Shown here in pieces: positions 49,851 to 63,630 of a stretch of 64,000 bases of DNA. The position numbers and the translations under genes are program-made. Under the pieces are notes generated by a model, which was not told the DNA's origin, searched no databases, and worked only from the letters and a program-made list of their open reading frames with translations. Source of the stretch: Stutzerimonas balearica DSM 6083 (GTDB lineage Bacteria; Pseudomonadota; Gammaproteobacteria; Pseudomonadales; Pseudomonadaceae); contig NZ_CP007511.1 of the NCBI RefSeq assembly GCF_000818015.1, positions 3,943,501 through 4,007,500 on the forward strand, written 5' to 3'. How positions within the stretch are numbered: position 1 is the stretch's first letter; every line of letters begins with the position of its first letter.

Positions 49851-50485
49851 GAGCACCGCTGTTTGTCCTGTTCCTTCTGCTGCTCGGCGGCTGCGCCGGC
49901 GCCGAGAGAAACCCCGGCAGCCTGCCTTACAAATACTGGCGCCTGGGCTTCTTGGCCCCGGACTATATGGAAGTCTGGGTGGAAACCGCCGATGTGGAGG
50001 ATATACATGGCAACCTCTTCTATCGGATGGGCGGGGGCACGGTATCGATCGCCAGACCGTCCGATGGCAGCGGGAACGCCGCTGGCTGGCGCAGAGGCCT
50101 AGGCTGGGGCGCAGGCCGCCACGTCAACGGCGCCGACCTGCCCAAACGCATTTACGTCCGCTGGCAATCCCTGGCCGAGCCCCAGACCTACCGGGTCATT
50201 GTCGATATCCCCGAACGCGCGCGGCAGTTGATGAGCGAGCGCCTCGATCCGCCCTGCCGCACCAGCGAATACCGCCATGCCCTGGCGCTGGGCCTCGCCC
50301 CTGGCGGCGTGGTCAGGGGCTGGGTCATGAGCACCTGCGGCGGGCCCATCGAAGTCCTGCGCGCACAGGCGGAAATCGAGCCCAAGGGACCCTATGAAGG
50401 AACCTCCCACGGAGGCCACCGTCCCCTCTCGGAAACCTCCAGAGCCTATATCGAAAAGCACGGCATCCCTTATGGCTCCTGGTAG
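49847..50485 (+). CDS. DUF2931 lipoprotein, probable immunity protein to the PAAR-Tle1 effector
   Basis: 212 residues. A signal sequence with lipobox (LLLLGGC, Cys16) predicts a lipid-anchored periplasmic protein. The family block YKYWRLGFLAPDYMEVWVETADVEDIHGNLFYRMGGG, followed by LPKRIYVRWQSLAEPQTYRVIVDIP, is DUF2931. Tle effectors act in the periplasm of the recipient, and their immunity proteins are often periplasmic lipoproteins. The four-base overlap (ATGA) with the effector gene supports this role. A bidirectional terminator follows. Immunity function is inferred from context. Confidence 0.85.
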   Translation: MRAPLFVLFLLLLGGCAGAERNPGSLPYKYWRLGFLAPDYMEVWVETADVEDIHGNLFYRMGGGTVSIARPSDGSGNAAGWRRGLGWGAGRHVNGADLPKRIYVRWQSLAEPQTYRVIVDIPERARQLMSERLDPPCRTSEYRHALALGLAPGGVVRGWVMSTCGGPIEVLRAQAEIEPKGPYEGTSHGGHRPLSETSRAYIEKHGIPYGSW

Positions 50486-50503
50486 CACGCGCACGACGGA
50501 ATG

Positions 50504-50540
50504 AAAAAGCCCCGACGGCAATGCCGGACGGGGCTCCTTT
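50504..50540. terminator. bidirectional terminator after the effector-immunity pair
   Basis: AAAAAGCCCCG ... CGGGGCTCCTTTAT: a seven-base stem AGCCCCG/CGGGGCT, with CCG/CGG extending inside the loop, about 20 bp after the DUF2931 stop and 20 bp from the convergent DUF2780 stop. T-rich on the plus strand, and five T residues on the minus strand. Confidence 0.85.
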
Positions 50541-50557
50541 ATCCTGGCGGGTGCGAA

Positions 50558-51127
50558 TCAGGCGCCGCCGACGCCCCAGATGCCGCCCATGCTCTGCAGC
50601 AGCGAACCGCCCACTCCCTGGCTGCCCAGGTACTGCAGCAGGATCGGCGCGAACTGGCCGACCATGCCGGCGTCCATGCCCAGCGCGGAAAACGCCTGGT
50701 TGACGTCGGCCAGGCTCTGCACGTCGTCCACCGCGGCGGCGGTCTGTGCATCGACGCGGGTATCCGACTTGCCCAGCAATCCGGTCAGTGCACCCAGTTG
50801 GCCAAGCCGCTCCAGCCCACTGTCGCCGGTGAGCTTGTCGATACCGGGAACGGACTTGGCGAGCTGGGCGTAGTCGGTGCTGCTCAGCTGCTGCTTGGCC
50901 AATTGCAGCAGCGCACCGCTGCCACCGAGCGCCTGGGCGGGCGTGACACCCAGTTCGTCGAGCTGGCCGATCAGGCCGAGTGCCTGGGTCTGCGACGTGC
51001 TCTGGGTGGTGCCGTTGCCGGTGATGCCCGACACCGCCCGGGCGGCCTCGCCGAGGTTGAAGGCGGCGGCGGAACCGGCCGCCAGGCTGAGAACGGCCAG
51101 AACGGCGAGAGAAGGAACGAATTTCAT
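50558..51127 (-). CDS. DUF2780 secreted protein
   Basis: 189 residues with a cleavable signal peptide (LAVLAVLSLAAGSAAA/FN). The mature part is Gly/Leu/Gln-rich and helical (LGLIGQLDELGVTPAQALGGSGALLQLAKQQLSSTDYAQLAKSVPGIDKL; C-terminal QFAPILLQYLGSQGVGGSLLQSMGGIWG). This matches DUF2780, a family of exported proteins of unknown function frequent in Pseudomonas and Vibrio. It is monocistronic, with GAGGCAAGC before the ATG. Confidence 0.85.
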   Translation of the reverse strand: MKFVPSLAVLAVLSLAAGSAAAFNLGEAARAVSGITGNGTTQSTSQTQALGLIGQLDELGVTPAQALGGSGALLQLAKQQLSSTDYAQLAKSVPGIDKLTGDSGLERLGQLGALTGLLGKSDTRVDAQTAAAVDDVQSLADVNQAFSALGMDAGMVGQFAPILLQYLGSQGVGGSLLQSMGGIWGVGGA

Positions 51128-51196
51128 GCTTGCCTCGAAATGAATGATGCACCGCCATACTACCTGCGATGCGGGTGGGAATGAGATCGGCTCGTA

Positions 51197-51958
51197 TCAG
51201 CTCTTCAGCCGGTAGCCGGTCCGGAAGATCCACCATACCGCCAGCAGGCAGGCGGCGAGAAAGCCGAGGATCATCGCCAGGCTGACGCCGACGTCGATGT
51301 CCGAGACGCCGTAGAAGCTCCAGCGGAAGCCGCTGATCAGGTACACCACCGGGTTGAACAGGGTGATCTTCTGCCACAGCGGCGGCAGCATCTCGATCGA
51401 ATAGAAGCTGCCACCGAGAAAGGCCAGCGGCGTGACGATCAGCGCCGGGACGATCTGCAGCTTTTCCCAGCCATCGGCCCAGACGCCGATGATGAAGCCG
51501 AACAGGCAGAAGGTGACGGCGGTCAGGACCAGGAACAGCGCCATCATCAGCGGATGCTGGATCTCGTAATCGACGAACAACCGCGCGGTGATGAGGATGA
51601 TCACGCCGAGGATCAGCGACTTGGTCGCCGCGGCGCCGACATAGCCGATGACGATCTCGACGTAGGAAACCGGCGCCGAGAGCACCTCGTAGATGGTGCC
51701 CGAATAGCGCGGCATGTAGATGCCGAACGAGGCATTGGAGACGCTCTCGGTGAGCAGCGCCATCATCACCAGGCCGGGAATGATGAAGGCGCCGTAGGGG
51801 ATGCCGTGCATGGCTTCCATCCGCGCGCCGATCGCCGAGCCGAACACCACGAAGTACAGCGACGTGGAAATGACCGGCGTGGCGATGCTCTGCAGCAGGG
51901 TGCGCCAGGTGCGTGCCAGCTCGAACAGATAGATGGCGCGAATCGCGTAGACATTCAT
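51197..51958 (-). CDS. yadH: ABC-2 type transporter permease (YadH-like)
   Basis: 253 residues with six hydrophobic helices of the ABC-2 membrane domain. [36 protein letters not shown] and [36 protein letters not shown] are characteristic of the YadH/NodJ-like branch. Its start overlaps the ATPase stop by four bases. It should pair with the ATPase as a dimeric exporter; the substrate is not known. Confidence 0.92.
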   Translation of the reverse strand: MNVYAIRAIYLFELARTWRTLLQSIATPVISTSLYFVVFGSAIGARMEAMHGIPYGAFIIPGLVMMALLTESVSNASFGIYMPRYSGTIYEVLSAPVSYVEIVIGYVGAAATKSLILGVIILITARLFVDYEIQHPLMMALFLVLTAVTFCLFGFIIGVWADGWEKLQIVPALIVTPLAFLGGSFYSIEMLPPLWQKITLFNPVVYLISGFRWSFYGVSDIDVGVSLAMILGFLAACLLAVWWIFRTGYRLKS

Positions 51959-52884
51959 GTGCGGCTGCCCTTGACCAGACTGACGAAGATTTCCTCCAGC
52001 GAGCTCTGGCTCGACTGCAGGTCCTTGAAGTCGATGCCGTGCTCGTCGAGGCGCCGCAACAGTTCGGCGATCCCGGTGTGTTCATGCTGGGCATCGAAGG
52101 TATAGACCAGCTGCGTGCCGTCGGCCGAGAGCTCCAGGCGGTAGGCCGCAAGCGCCTCCGGAACGCGCTCCAGCGGTCGCTGCAGAATCAGCGTCAGCTG
52201 CTTCTTGCCGAGCTTGTGCATCAGCACCGCCTTGTCCTCGACGAGAATGATCTCGCCGCGGTTGATCACCCCGATGCGATCGGCCATTTCCTCGGCCTCT
52301 TCGATGTAGTGGGTGGTGAGGATGATGGTCACGCCACGCTCGCGCAGGCCGCGGACCATCTCCCACATGTCGCGGCGCAGCTCGACGTCGACGCCGGCGG
52401 TCGGCTCGTCGAGAAACAGAATCGTGGGTTCGTGCGAGAGCGCCTTGGCGATCATCACGCGGCGCTTCATGCCACCGGACAGATCGAGAATGCGCGCGTC
52501 GCGCTTGTCCCATAGCGACAGGTCTCGCAAGAGCTTCTCGATATAGGCATCATCTGGCGCCTTGCCGAACAGCCCGCGGGAAAAGCGCACGGTGGCCCAG
52601 ACGCTTTCGAAGCCCTCGTTGTACAGCTCCTGGGGCACGAGCCCGATCTTCGAGCGCGAAGCCCGGTATTCACGAACGATGTCGTGGCCGTCGACCAGCA
52701 CGCGCCCGCCGCCCGGGTTGACGATGCCGCAGATGATGCTGATCAGCGTGGTCTTGCCGGCACCGTTGGGGCCGAGCAGCGCAAAGATCTCGCCCCTGTG
52801 GATTTCGAGGTCGATGCGTTTGAGCGCCGGGTGCCCGGAGGCATAGGTCTTGGTGAGCTGCTGGATGGATATCACGGATTGCAC
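51955..52884 (-). CDS. yadG: ABC transporter ATP-binding protein (YadG-like)
   Basis: 309 residues from a GTG at 52884 (CGGAG upstream), matching YadG length (308). Walker [16 protein letters not shown]-loop VPQELYNE, signature [15 protein letters not shown], Walker [14 protein letters not shown] and H-loop [12 protein letters not shown] are all intact. A C-terminal extension of about 75 residues follows. An upstream extension of the frame to 53016 has no family similarity. It is translationally coupled to the permease. It probably drives an ABC-2 exporter of lipid, polysaccharide or drug; unassigned. Confidence 0.93.
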   Translation of the reverse strand: MQSVISIQQLTKTYASGHPALKRIDLEIHRGEIFALLGPNGAGKTTLISIICGIVNPGGGRVLVDGHDIVREYRASRSKIGLVPQELYNEGFESVWATVRFSRGLFGKAPDDAYIEKLLRDLSLWDKRDARILDLSGGMKRRVMIAKALSHEPTILFLDEPTAGVDVELRRDMWEMVRGLRERGVTIILTTHYIEEAEEMADRIGVINRGEIILVEDKAVLMHKLGKKQLTLILQRPLERVPEALAAYRLELSADGTQLVYTFDAQHEHTGIAELLRRLDEHGIDFKDLQSSQSSLEEIFVSLVKGSRT

Positions 52885-53048
52885 GGGCTCTTCGCTCCGA
52901 AAGGGGCCAGGGGCCGATTGTAGAAAAAAACCGCGACCCAGGGCCTGTCCCGCTGAACCGGGAAGAACCTGACGCCGGTCATATCGGTATGTCACCGGAG
53001 GCGCATGCTTGCGCATGAGCCGTATGGAACCTTGCGCGAGGAGGCGCG

Positions 53049-56155
<3,107 letters not shown>

Positions 56156-56184
56156 CAGGGTGCCCACTGCCAGAGCGCCACACC

Positions 56185-56562
56185 ATGTCCTATCGGTTCC
56201 TGACCGCAGCTGCGCTGCTCGTCAGCAGCCTTGCCACAAGCGCTGCGGAGTTGCCCGAAGCGCACTGCACCGAACAGCGCGAGCGGCTCGGCAATGCGTT
56301 GCAAGAGGCACGCCTGCAGGGCGATCAGGTGCGTCAGTCAGCGCTGCAGGACCAGCTGCTGCAGCTCAACGAGCAGTGCCGCGGATTAGTGAGACTGCAG
56401 GGCGAACGCGCGCTGGAGCACGGCGCCGCGCGCCAGGTGGCACGCCGGGAAGCCGAACTGCGCGATGCCCTGGCCGGCGGCGATGCCAGGCGCATCGAGA
56501 GCAGCAAGCGGCGACTGGACCAGGCTCGGCGCGCCCTGCAGGCGCCCGCCCGCGATCAGTAG
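56185..56562 (+). CDS. DUF1090-family periplasmic protein
   Basis: 125 residues from ATG 56185. A signal peptide (YRFLTAAALLVSSLATSAA) precedes a Glu/Arg/Gln-rich helical domain beginning CTEQRERLGNALQEARLQGDQVRQSALQDQLLQLNEQC, with two Cys that probably form a disulfide, then a second helix rich in Arg/Glu (DARRIESSKRRLDQARRAL). This is the DUF1090 (YqjC-like) pattern, a periplasmic coiled-coil protein of unknown function. It lies about 30 bp after ligB. The 3' end overlaps the convergent cytochrome c' gene by seven bases. Confidence 0.82.
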   Translation: MSYRFLTAAALLVSSLATSAAELPEAHCTEQRERLGNALQEARLQGDQVRQSALQDQLLQLNEQCRGLVRLQGERALEHGAARQVARREAELRDALAGGDARRIESSKRRLDQARRALQAPARDQ

Positions 56563-57005
56563 ATGCGGAATTCCTGATGGCAGGCTTCGCAGGCGTCTTC
56601 GACCTGCTGGAAAGCCGGCGCGACGCCCTGCGCCGTGACCGGCTTACGGGTGGTCACCGCCACCAGCGCCGCGGTCTGCTGCTCCAGCGCCCGCGCCAGC
56701 TCGTGGAAGCGCTCCTGCTTCTGCCAGACCTCGTCGCGCGCGTCGCTCTGCTCTTCCTTGACCTGTGGGTAATGCTGCCAGGGTTGGCGAGACAACTCGT
56801 CCAGCTTGGCGGCACCCGCGGCGAACTTCTGCCCGTCGAAGGCCAGCCGCCCGCGCAACATGCCGCCGAGGTCCTCCTTGGTGTCCAGCATCTGCTGGTA
56901 GATCGCCTTGCGCTTGCCGAGCGGGGAATTCGGATCGATGCGATCACAGCCAGCCAGGCCGATCGCAGCGAGGATCACGGACAGACACAACAGTCTCGAC
57001 TTCAT
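56556..57005 (-). CDS. cytochrome c' (class II) lipoprotein
   Basis: 149 residues. A signal sequence ends in a lipobox (IGLAGC, Cys20). The mature part is helical and carries a single C-terminal haem-binding CEACH motif (residues 138-142), the position expected for class II cytochrome c / c' four-helix bundles. It should be a membrane-anchored periplasmic haem protein for electron transfer or NO/O2 binding. Related short proteins exist in pseudomonads without a known partner. Confidence 0.85.
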   Translation of the reverse strand: MKSRLLCLSVILAAIGLAGCDRIDPNSPLGKRKAIYQQMLDTKEDLGGMLRGRLAFDGQKFAAGAAKLDELSRQPWQHYPQVKEEQSDARDEVWQKQERFHELARALEQQTAALVAVTTRKPVTAQGVAPAFQQVEDACEACHQEFRIY

Positions 57006-57081
57006 GGTTCACCCTGTGCGGAAAGCAAGGCCGGCGATTATCCCCACTTGGGTCAACGCGGACAAATGCAGCAGGGCTGCT

Positions 57082-57519
57082 TCAGCGCGACCATTGGCCG
57101 CCGGCACGCTCGCAGTCGATCTTGGCCTGGGCACGATCGCTGGCGTGGTAGTGATAGGTGACGATCCGCGCGTCCTGCGGCACCTGCGTCGGCCAGGTCT
57201 CTTGCTTGGCCTGCGAGCCGGCGGACTGTTCGTTGGCCAGGGTTTCGGGCGTCATCGGCGCCGAGCACACGCCGAAGTATTCGCCCGGGCAGCTGTCGCG
57301 CAGCTCGCGGCGAGAGTTGCCTACCGCCTCGGTATCGCTGCAGACCCAGCGCATCGAATCGCCAGCGTCGATGCCCTGGAACTCGAAACACTTCTCCGTG
57401 ACCACGGGCGCCGGCACCGCGCCCGACGTCTCGCTGTGAACGTAGCAGGACTGCGCCGCAGCGGGCAGGCTGAGGGTGACAAGCAGGCCAGCGCAGAGCA
57501 AAGGCGAAAACCGCTTCAT
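57082..57519 (-). CDS. hypothetical secreted protein with six cysteines
   Basis: 145 residues from ATG 57519, with AGGAG seven bases upstream. A signal peptide (LLCAGLLVTLSLPAAAQS) precedes a mature part with Cys in SCYVHSE, TEKCFEF, RWVCSD, RDSCPGEYFGVCS and KIDCERAGG, suggesting disulfides and a periplasmic location. I do not recognise a named family. It is monocistronic on the minus strand between the cytochrome c' gene and the divergent ahcY riboswitch. Confidence 0.75.
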   Translation of the reverse strand: MKRFSPLLCAGLLVTLSLPAAAQSCYVHSETSGAVPAPVVTEKCFEFQGIDAGDSMRWVCSDTEAVGNSRRELRDSCPGEYFGVCSAPMTPETLANEQSAGSQAKQETWPTQVPQDARIVTYHYHASDRAQAKIDCERAGGQWSR

Positions 57520-57611
57520 CGGCAAACTCCTGGCGCCGCTTGCCGCGGCGCAATCCGTTCGAACCTGCTGGTGTGACCCCGCCGCAAGCGACGGAGTTCG
57601 TGCGGCTGCGC

Positions 57612-57640
57612 TTGGGAATGCCGCGGGCTGCGGCTATACT
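57612..57640 (+). promoter_or_regulatory. ahcY: sigma-70 promoter of the ahcY riboswitch transcript
   Basis: TTGGGA (57612-57617), 17 bases, TATACT (57635-57640), about 50 bp before the riboswitch core. The -10 lies inside the loop of a hairpin (CGGGCTG 57624-57630 / CAGCCCG 57641-57647) followed by TTTTT, so terminator-like structure and promoter overlap. Confidence 0.6.
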
Positions 57641-57688
57641 CAGCCCGTTTTTCCCGGCCGACTCCGCTTCGGCCGTGCCCGCCACCCA

Positions 57689-57764
57689 GTCGAGGGGCGC
57701 TGCAGCAGGTCAACACCTGTCAGGCTCGACCGGGGCGTTTGTCTAGAACGCATCAACGGCGCCC
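57689..57764 (+). ncRNA. S-adenosylhomocysteine (SAH) riboswitch
   Basis: The leader of ahcY matches the SAH riboswitch consensus described for Pseudomonas and other proteobacteria. P1 is GTCGAG (57689-57694) with CTCGAC (57725-57730). GGGCGC (57695-57700) pairs as a pseudoknot with GCGCCC (57759-57764), after the conserved AACG. The conserved GCTGC segment is followed by a hairpin CAGGT-CAAC-ACCTG (57706-57719) and CAGGCTCG. SAH binding turns expression of the downstream hydrolase on, removing the toxic inhibitor. The ahcY start is 33 bp beyond the pseudoknot, so control may be at translation. Confidence 0.92.
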
Positions 57765-57796
57765 ATTCGCACTAGCCACGAATGGAGACTCATCGC

Positions 57797-59203
<1,407 letters not shown>

Positions 59204-59209
59204 TGCACC

Positions 59210-59282
59210 GGGTGGACAAGGCGCGAAGCGCTTCGCCACCCGACTGAACCTTACGGTGGAAAAGGCCGCGGCATTTTCCACC
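59210..59282. repeat. hairpin repeats between ahcY and metF
   Basis: First, GGGTGG...CACCC encloses the self-complementary GCGAAGCGCTTCGC (59223-59236). Second, TACGGTGGAAAA...TTTTCCACCTAC has a nine-base perfect stem (59255-59263 / 59274-59282). The second shares its GGTGGAAAA core with the element at 40545. The first starts 7 bp after the ahcY stop and could attenuate transcription. Confidence 0.8.
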
Positions 59283-59416
59283 TACCCAAGCCGCGCATGG
59301 CGCAAGGCAAGCGTGACGACCAGTGCACTGCGCTGGCGGCCGTCCCGCCTGCGCTTTCGTCTTGCGCGATAAGAAGGACACGGGCGACGCTGCCCGACTG
59401 CTTCTCTGGATTCGCC

Positions 59417-60268
59417 ATGAGCACATCCCACCGCCCCTCGATCAGCTTCGAGTTCTTCCCGACCAAGACCGATGCCGGGCACGAAAAACTGCTGGCCACC
59501 GCTCGCCAGCTTGCCGCACAACAACCCGATTTCTTTTCCTGCACCTACGGCGCCGGTGGCTCGACGCGCGACCGCACCCTCAACACCGTGCTGCAGCTCG
59601 ACAGCGAGGTGAAGGTGCCGACGGCACCGCACCTGTCCTGCGTCGGCGACAGCAAAACCGAGTTGCGGGGCCTGCTGAACCTCTACCGGGACGCCGGCAT
59701 CCGCCGGATCGTCGCCTTGCGCGGCGACCTGCCTTCGGGCATGGGCCTGGCCAGCGGCGAGCTGCGCTTTGCCAACGAACTGGTGGAGTTCATCCGCAGC
59801 GAAACCGGCGATCATTTCCACATCGAGGTCGCCGCCTATCCCGAGATGCACCCGCAGGCGCGCAACTTCGAAGACGACCTGAGCAACTTCGCCCGCAAGG
59901 CCCAGGCCGGCGCCGACAGCGCCATCACCCAGTACTTCTTCAACGCCGACTGCTATTTCTACTTCGTCGAGCGGGTGCGCAAGCTCGGCGTCGAGATCCC
60001 CATCGTCCCGGGCATCATGCCGATCACCAACTACAGCAAGCTGGCGCGCTTCTCCGACGCCTGCGGCGCGGAAATCCCGCGCTGGGTACGCAAGCAGCTG
60101 GAGGCCTACGGTGACGACATCGAGAGCATCCAGGCCTTCGGCGAGCAGGTCATCGCCCAGATGTGCGAGAAGCTCCTGGCCGGCGGCGCGCCGGGGCTGC
60201 ACTTCTACACGCTGAACCAGGCCGAACCGAGCCTGGCGATCTGCAGCGCGCTGGGACTTTCGCGCTGA
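59417..60268 (+). CDS. metF: 5,10-methylenetetrahydrofolate reductase
   Basis: 283 residues from ATG 59417. MetF features: N-terminal ISFEFFPTKTDAGHEKLL, SCTYGAGGSTRDRTL, APHLSCVGDSKTELRGLL, RIVALRGDLPSG, EVAAYPEMHPQA, ITQYFFNADCYFYF and VPGIMPITNYSKLARFSDACGAEIP. It is an FAD enzyme that reduces methylene-THF to methyl-THF, the methyl donor for methionine synthesis. It is downstream of ahcY, separated by two hairpin repeats, and may be partly cotranscribed with it. An upstream in-frame extension to 59297 shows no family similarity. Confidence 0.97.
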   Translation: MSTSHRPSISFEFFPTKTDAGHEKLLATARQLAAQQPDFFSCTYGAGGSTRDRTLNTVLQLDSEVKVPTAPHLSCVGDSKTELRGLLNLYRDAGIRRIVALRGDLPSGMGLASGELRFANELVEFIRSETGDHFHIEVAAYPEMHPQARNFEDDLSNFARKAQAGADSAITQYFFNADCYFYFVERVRKLGVEIPIVPGIMPITNYSKLARFSDACGAEIPRWVRKQLEAYGDDIESIQAFGEQVIAQMCEKLLAGGAPGLHFYTLNQAEPSLAICSALGLSR

Positions 60269-60349
60269 ATCGGCCTGCGCCGTCGGTGACGGCGGCGCAG
60301 TGAACCTGCACAATGCGATGCGGTCCTAGCATTGCGGCGTGCGAAGCTC

Positions 60350-60358
60350 TGCTATACT
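60350..60358 (+). promoter_or_regulatory. rhlE: extended -10 promoter of rhlE
   Basis: TGCTATACT, an extended -10 (TGn-TATACT). A weak TTGCGG at 60332-60337 has a 15-base spacer. It predicts a leader of roughly 130 bases before the rhlE start at 60496. Confidence 0.5.
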
Positions 60359-60495
60359 CCGCGCTTCCGCCAGGCCTTACGTCCGGATGCCGCCCTTCTT
60401 CACCGCGGCAGAACCGGACGGGATCGCACGCCAGTCGCGATTCGAGCCCGGCATGATCATCCCAGGGCCAAGCCCTCTACAAGACAGGATCTCTC

Positions 60496-62307
60496 ATGTC
60501 CTTTGCTTCCCTCGGTCTCTCCGAGGCTTTGGCCGGTGCCGTCGAGGCCGCCGGTTACACCCAGCCTACCCCCGTGCAACAGCGGGCCATTCCCGCCGTG
60601 TTGCAAGGCCGCGACCTGATGGTTGCCGCCCAGACCGGCACCGGCAAGACGGGCGGCTTCGCCCTTCCGGTGCTCGAACTGCTGTTCCCCAACGGCCACC
60701 CGGACCGCGAACACCGCCACGGACCGAAGCAGCCACGCGTTCTGGTGCTGACACCGACCCGTGAGCTCGCCGCCCAGGTACACGACAGCTTCAAGCTCTA
60801 CGCCCGTGACCTGCCGCTGAAAAGCGCGGTGATCTTCGGCGGTGTCGGCATGAATCCGCAGATCCAGGCCCTGGCCAAGGGGCTTGACGTACTCGTCGCC
60901 TGCCCCGGCCGCCTGCTCGATCTGGCCGGCCAGAACGCCGTCGATCTGTCCCATGTGGAAATCCTCGTGCTCGACGAGGCCGACCGGATGCTCGACATGG
61001 GCTTCATCCACGACGTCAAGAAAGTCCTGGCGCGGTTGCCGGCCCAACGGCAGAACCTGCTGTTCTCGGCGACCTTCTCCAAGGACATCATCGACCTCGC
61101 CAACAAGCTGCTGCGCGACCCGGAACGCATCGAGGTCACACCGCCGAACACCACGGTCGAGCGTATCGAGCAGCGGGTTTTCCGCATTGCCGCCAGCCAC
61201 AAGCGCGCCCTGCTCGCCCACCTGATCACCCAGGGCGCCTGGGAGCAGGTGCTGGTCTTCACCCGTACCAAGCACGGCGCCAACCGCCTGGCCGAATACC
61301 TGGAGAAGCACGGCCTGTCGGCTGCGGCGATCCATGGCAACAAGAGCCAGAATGCCCGCACCAAGGCGCTGGCCGACTTCAAGGCCAACGCGATTCGCAT
61401 CCTCGTGGCCACCGACATCGCCGCCCGCGGCCTGGACATCGACCAGTTGCCGCACGTCGTCAACTTCGAACTGCCGAACGTCGAGGAAGACTACGTGCAC
61501 CGCATCGGCCGCACCGGCCGCGCCGGGCGCAGTGGCGAGGCGATTTCGCTGGTGGCCCCGGACGAGGAAAAGCTGCTCAAGGGCATCGAGCGGCTGACCA
61601 AGCAGAACATTCCTGCTGGCGACATGATGGGCTTCGACGCTGCTGCCGTGGAGGCAGAGAAGCCGGAAGTGCGTGAGCCGCGCCAGCCTCGCCAGGCCCG
61701 CGGTGAGCGCAAGCCGCGCACCGAGAAGCCGGAAGCGACCGCCGCAGGCGAAGAGAAGAAGCCACGCAACCGCCGCGGCAAGGGCAAGGCGAAGAAGCCT
61801 CGTGAAGGTGCTGGCGAACCCACCCAGGCGATCACCCGCCCGCCGCAGCTGCCGCCCGACCGCGACCCCGAAGAGTTTCTCGACGACGAGGTGGACAACT
61901 TCGGCAACCGGGTCGACTACGTCAGCCCGTACCAGAACAAGCCAGGCCGCGGCCGCCGCCCGGCATCGGGCAATACCGGCCAGCCGCGCGCCGCTGGCGC
62001 GGGTGCCGGCTCCAATTCAGGTCGTGGCGCCGGCGGTGCCGGCCGCCCGAAGGGCAAGGGCCAAGGTCAAGGTGCCAAGGGTCAGGGGCAGGGCCAGGGC
62101 CGCAACGGTTCACGGCGCAACGCCGACAACCGCCGCCGCGAGCCGGAGGTCGCCGCCCGCCAGCAGGAAGTGGCCAAGCCGGAAAAACAGCCGGTGATCA
62201 TCCACAAGTCGCGCGGCGGCGTGATCAGCGCCGAGATGCTTGACCAGCTGCCGTCATCGCGAAAGCGCGAGGGCGAAAAGCCTGCGCTGCTGACGCGCAA
62301 CCGCTGA
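60496..62307 (+). CDS. rhlE: RhlE-type DEAD-box RNA helicase with long basic C-terminal tail
   Basis: 603 residues. The helicase core (1-375) has all DEAD motifs: Q motif [66 protein letters not shown] and [13 protein letters not shown]. The C-terminal about 225 residues are Arg/Lys/Gly/Gln-rich and low in complexity ([37 protein letters not shown]), an RNA-binding disordered tail longer than in E. coli RhlE (454 residues). Pseudomonad RhlE proteins act in RNA turnover and cold growth. A strong terminator follows, into which an ISL3 element has inserted. Confidence 0.95.
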   Translation: MSFASLGLSEALAGAVEAAGYTQPTPVQQRAIPAVLQGRDLMVAAQTGTGKTGGFALPVLELLFPNGHPDREHRHGPKQPRVLVLTPTRELAAQVHDSFKLYARDLPLKSAVIFGGVGMNPQIQALAKGLDVLVACPGRLLDLAGQNAVDLSHVEILVLDEADRMLDMGFIHDVKKVLARLPAQRQNLLFSATFSKDIIDLANKLLRDPERIEVTPPNTTVERIEQRVFRIAASHKRALLAHLITQGAWEQVLVFTRTKHGANRLAEYLEKHGLSAAAIHGNKSQNARTKALADFKANAIRILVATDIAARGLDIDQLPHVVNFELPNVEEDYVHRIGRTGRAGRSGEAISLVAPDEEKLLKGIERLTKQNIPAGDMMGFDAAAVEAEKPEVREPRQPRQARGERKPRTEKPEATAAGEEKKPRNRRGKGKAKKPREGAGEPTQAITRPPQLPPDRDPEEFLDDEVDNFGNRVDYVSPYQNKPGRGRRPASGNTGQPRAAGAGAGSNSGRGAGGAGRPKGKGQGQGAKGQGQGQGRNGSRRNADNRRREPEVAARQQEVAKPEKQPVIIHKSRGGVISAEMLDQLPSSRKREGEKPALLTRNR

Positions 62308-62320
62308 TCGACGAGACGAA

Positions 62321-62349
62321 AAAGCCGCCTGCAAGGGCGGCTTTTTTTT
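62321..62349 (+). terminator. rhlE: intrinsic terminator of rhlE, T tract abutting an IS insertion
   Basis: AAGCCGCC-TGCAAG-GGCGGCTT followed by further T residues. The last eight bases before the insertion sequence (TTTTTTTA, 62343-62350) are the target duplication, so the T tract was regenerated and the terminator is probably still active. Confidence 0.92.
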
Positions 62350-62350
62350 A

Positions 62351-62375
62351 GGTTCATCGCGCTTTCCCGGGGAAG
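62351..62375. repeat. left terminal inverted repeat of the ISL3 element
   Basis: Starts GGTTCATCGCG and ends GGGGAAG; matches the right end at 19 of 25 positions. Confidence 0.88.
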
Positions 62376-63556
62376 GCGGCCTTGATTTTCAGGAAGAAGT
62401 ACTCCGAGTCCCGGAATCCATAGGCCATGCGCTTGATTACCTTGATGCGGTTGTTAACACCCTCAAGGACGCTGGTATGCATGTGGAAGTGAGCACTGGC
62501 AAGGATGCCTCGCGCGTATTTGCGCAGGTTGCGAGCGAAGCGTTGCAGCGGCGCGAGGTCGCTCTCGCGAGCATGTCGCAGCCAGGTTCGCCAGCGCCGC
62601 CAGCCCTCTCTTACGCTGGGGGCGTACCAGACGTCCTTCAGCGCATCCTTGAGCACATAGACCGTAGCCAACGGCTGGTTGGCAGCAAGCAGCTCCTGTA
62701 ACTGCACGGCCTGTCCGTCCCTCAGGTTGTCGCGATTGCGCAGCAGCAGCCAACGACTCTGCTTGACCGCCTTTCGTGCCGGCTTGTCTTCGCGCAGAAG
62801 GTTGGCCTGGTCGACCCGGATACGGTCGATCACATCCCGGCCGTAGCGCGCGACGACGTGAAACAGGTCGTACACCACTTCGGCCTGCGGGCAATGCTTC
62901 TTCACCTCCAGGTCAAAAGCCGTATTCATGTCCATAGCCACCGCCTCGATCTGTTGGCAGTGCTCGCCGAGCAATTCGAAGAACGGGCGGATCGCCTCAC
63001 GGCTGTTGCCATGGCCGACCCACAGCACCCGTGTTCGCTCGGCATCCATGATGACCGTGGCATAGCGATGCCCCTTGTGTAGGGCGAACTCATCCATCAC
63101 CAGGCGGCGGACACCGCTTGAATCGAAGGTGCCTACCTCGGCTTGTAAGCGTCGTTTATCGAGCGTCTTGAGGGTGTGCCAGTGCAGGCCGGTGAGCTGG
63201 CTGACGTGGCTGATCGGCAGCAGCCGCAGCAAGCTTTCGAGCCAGACCCGTAACCGCCGGGTCAGGCGAGATGCAGGCTCCAGCCAGTCGATCCGCTCGG
63301 TCACCCGACCACAGTGCAGGCAATCGACTCGGCGCACGGGTAGTTGAAGCAAGACGCGCTGATCGAACAGATCACGATCGCGCACCAGACGAATTCGGCG
63401 CTCGTGAATCAACGGACTGAGCTGACCACAACGCCCGCACTTGGGCACTGAACCGGCTTGAGGCTCGAGCTCAATCAGAAGGGAGTTGTTGGCGGATGAA
63501 CGGCAGGCAACGGCGTCATAGCCTGGCCAGAACGAGGCAAGATCAATAGGATGCAC
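62354..63556 (-). CDS. ISL3-family transposase
   Basis: 400 residues from a GTG start at 63556. The N-terminus carries a zinc-ribbon-like CGRCGQLSP ... CLHCGRVTERIDW, then a helix-turn-helix region (LLPISHVSQLTGLHWHTLKTLDKRR). The DDE catalytic core follows: first Asp in MDEFALHKGHRYATVIMD, second in VAMDMNTAF, and Glu in the C-terminal VLEGVNNRIKVIKRMAYGFRD. Intact frame and motifs, so the enzyme is probably functional. It resembles ISPst-type ISL3 transposases of pseudomonads; the exact element name would need a database match. Confidence 0.95.
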   Translation of the reverse strand: MHPIDLASFWPGYDAVACRSSANNSLLIELEPQAGSVPKCGRCGQLSPLIHERRIRLVRDRDLFDQRVLLQLPVRRVDCLHCGRVTERIDWLEPASRLTRRLRVWLESLLRLLPISHVSQLTGLHWHTLKTLDKRRLQAEVGTFDSSGVRRLVMDEFALHKGHRYATVIMDAERTRVLWVGHGNSREAIRPFFELLGEHCQQIEAVAMDMNTAFDLEVKKHCPQAEVVYDLFHVVARYGRDVIDRIRVDQANLLREDKPARKAVKQSRWLLLRNRDNLRDGQAVQLQELLAANQPLATVYVLKDALKDVWYAPSVREGWRRWRTWLRHARESDLAPLQRFARNLRKYARGILASAHFHMHTSVLEGVNNRIKVIKRMAYGFRDSEYFFLKIKAAFPGKAR

Positions 63557-63630
63557 GGCGACAGCAGGGACAGGTGGAGGGTGTGTTTGGCGACTGCCAA
63601 TTTACCTGCTTCCCTGACTGTCAACTCGCT

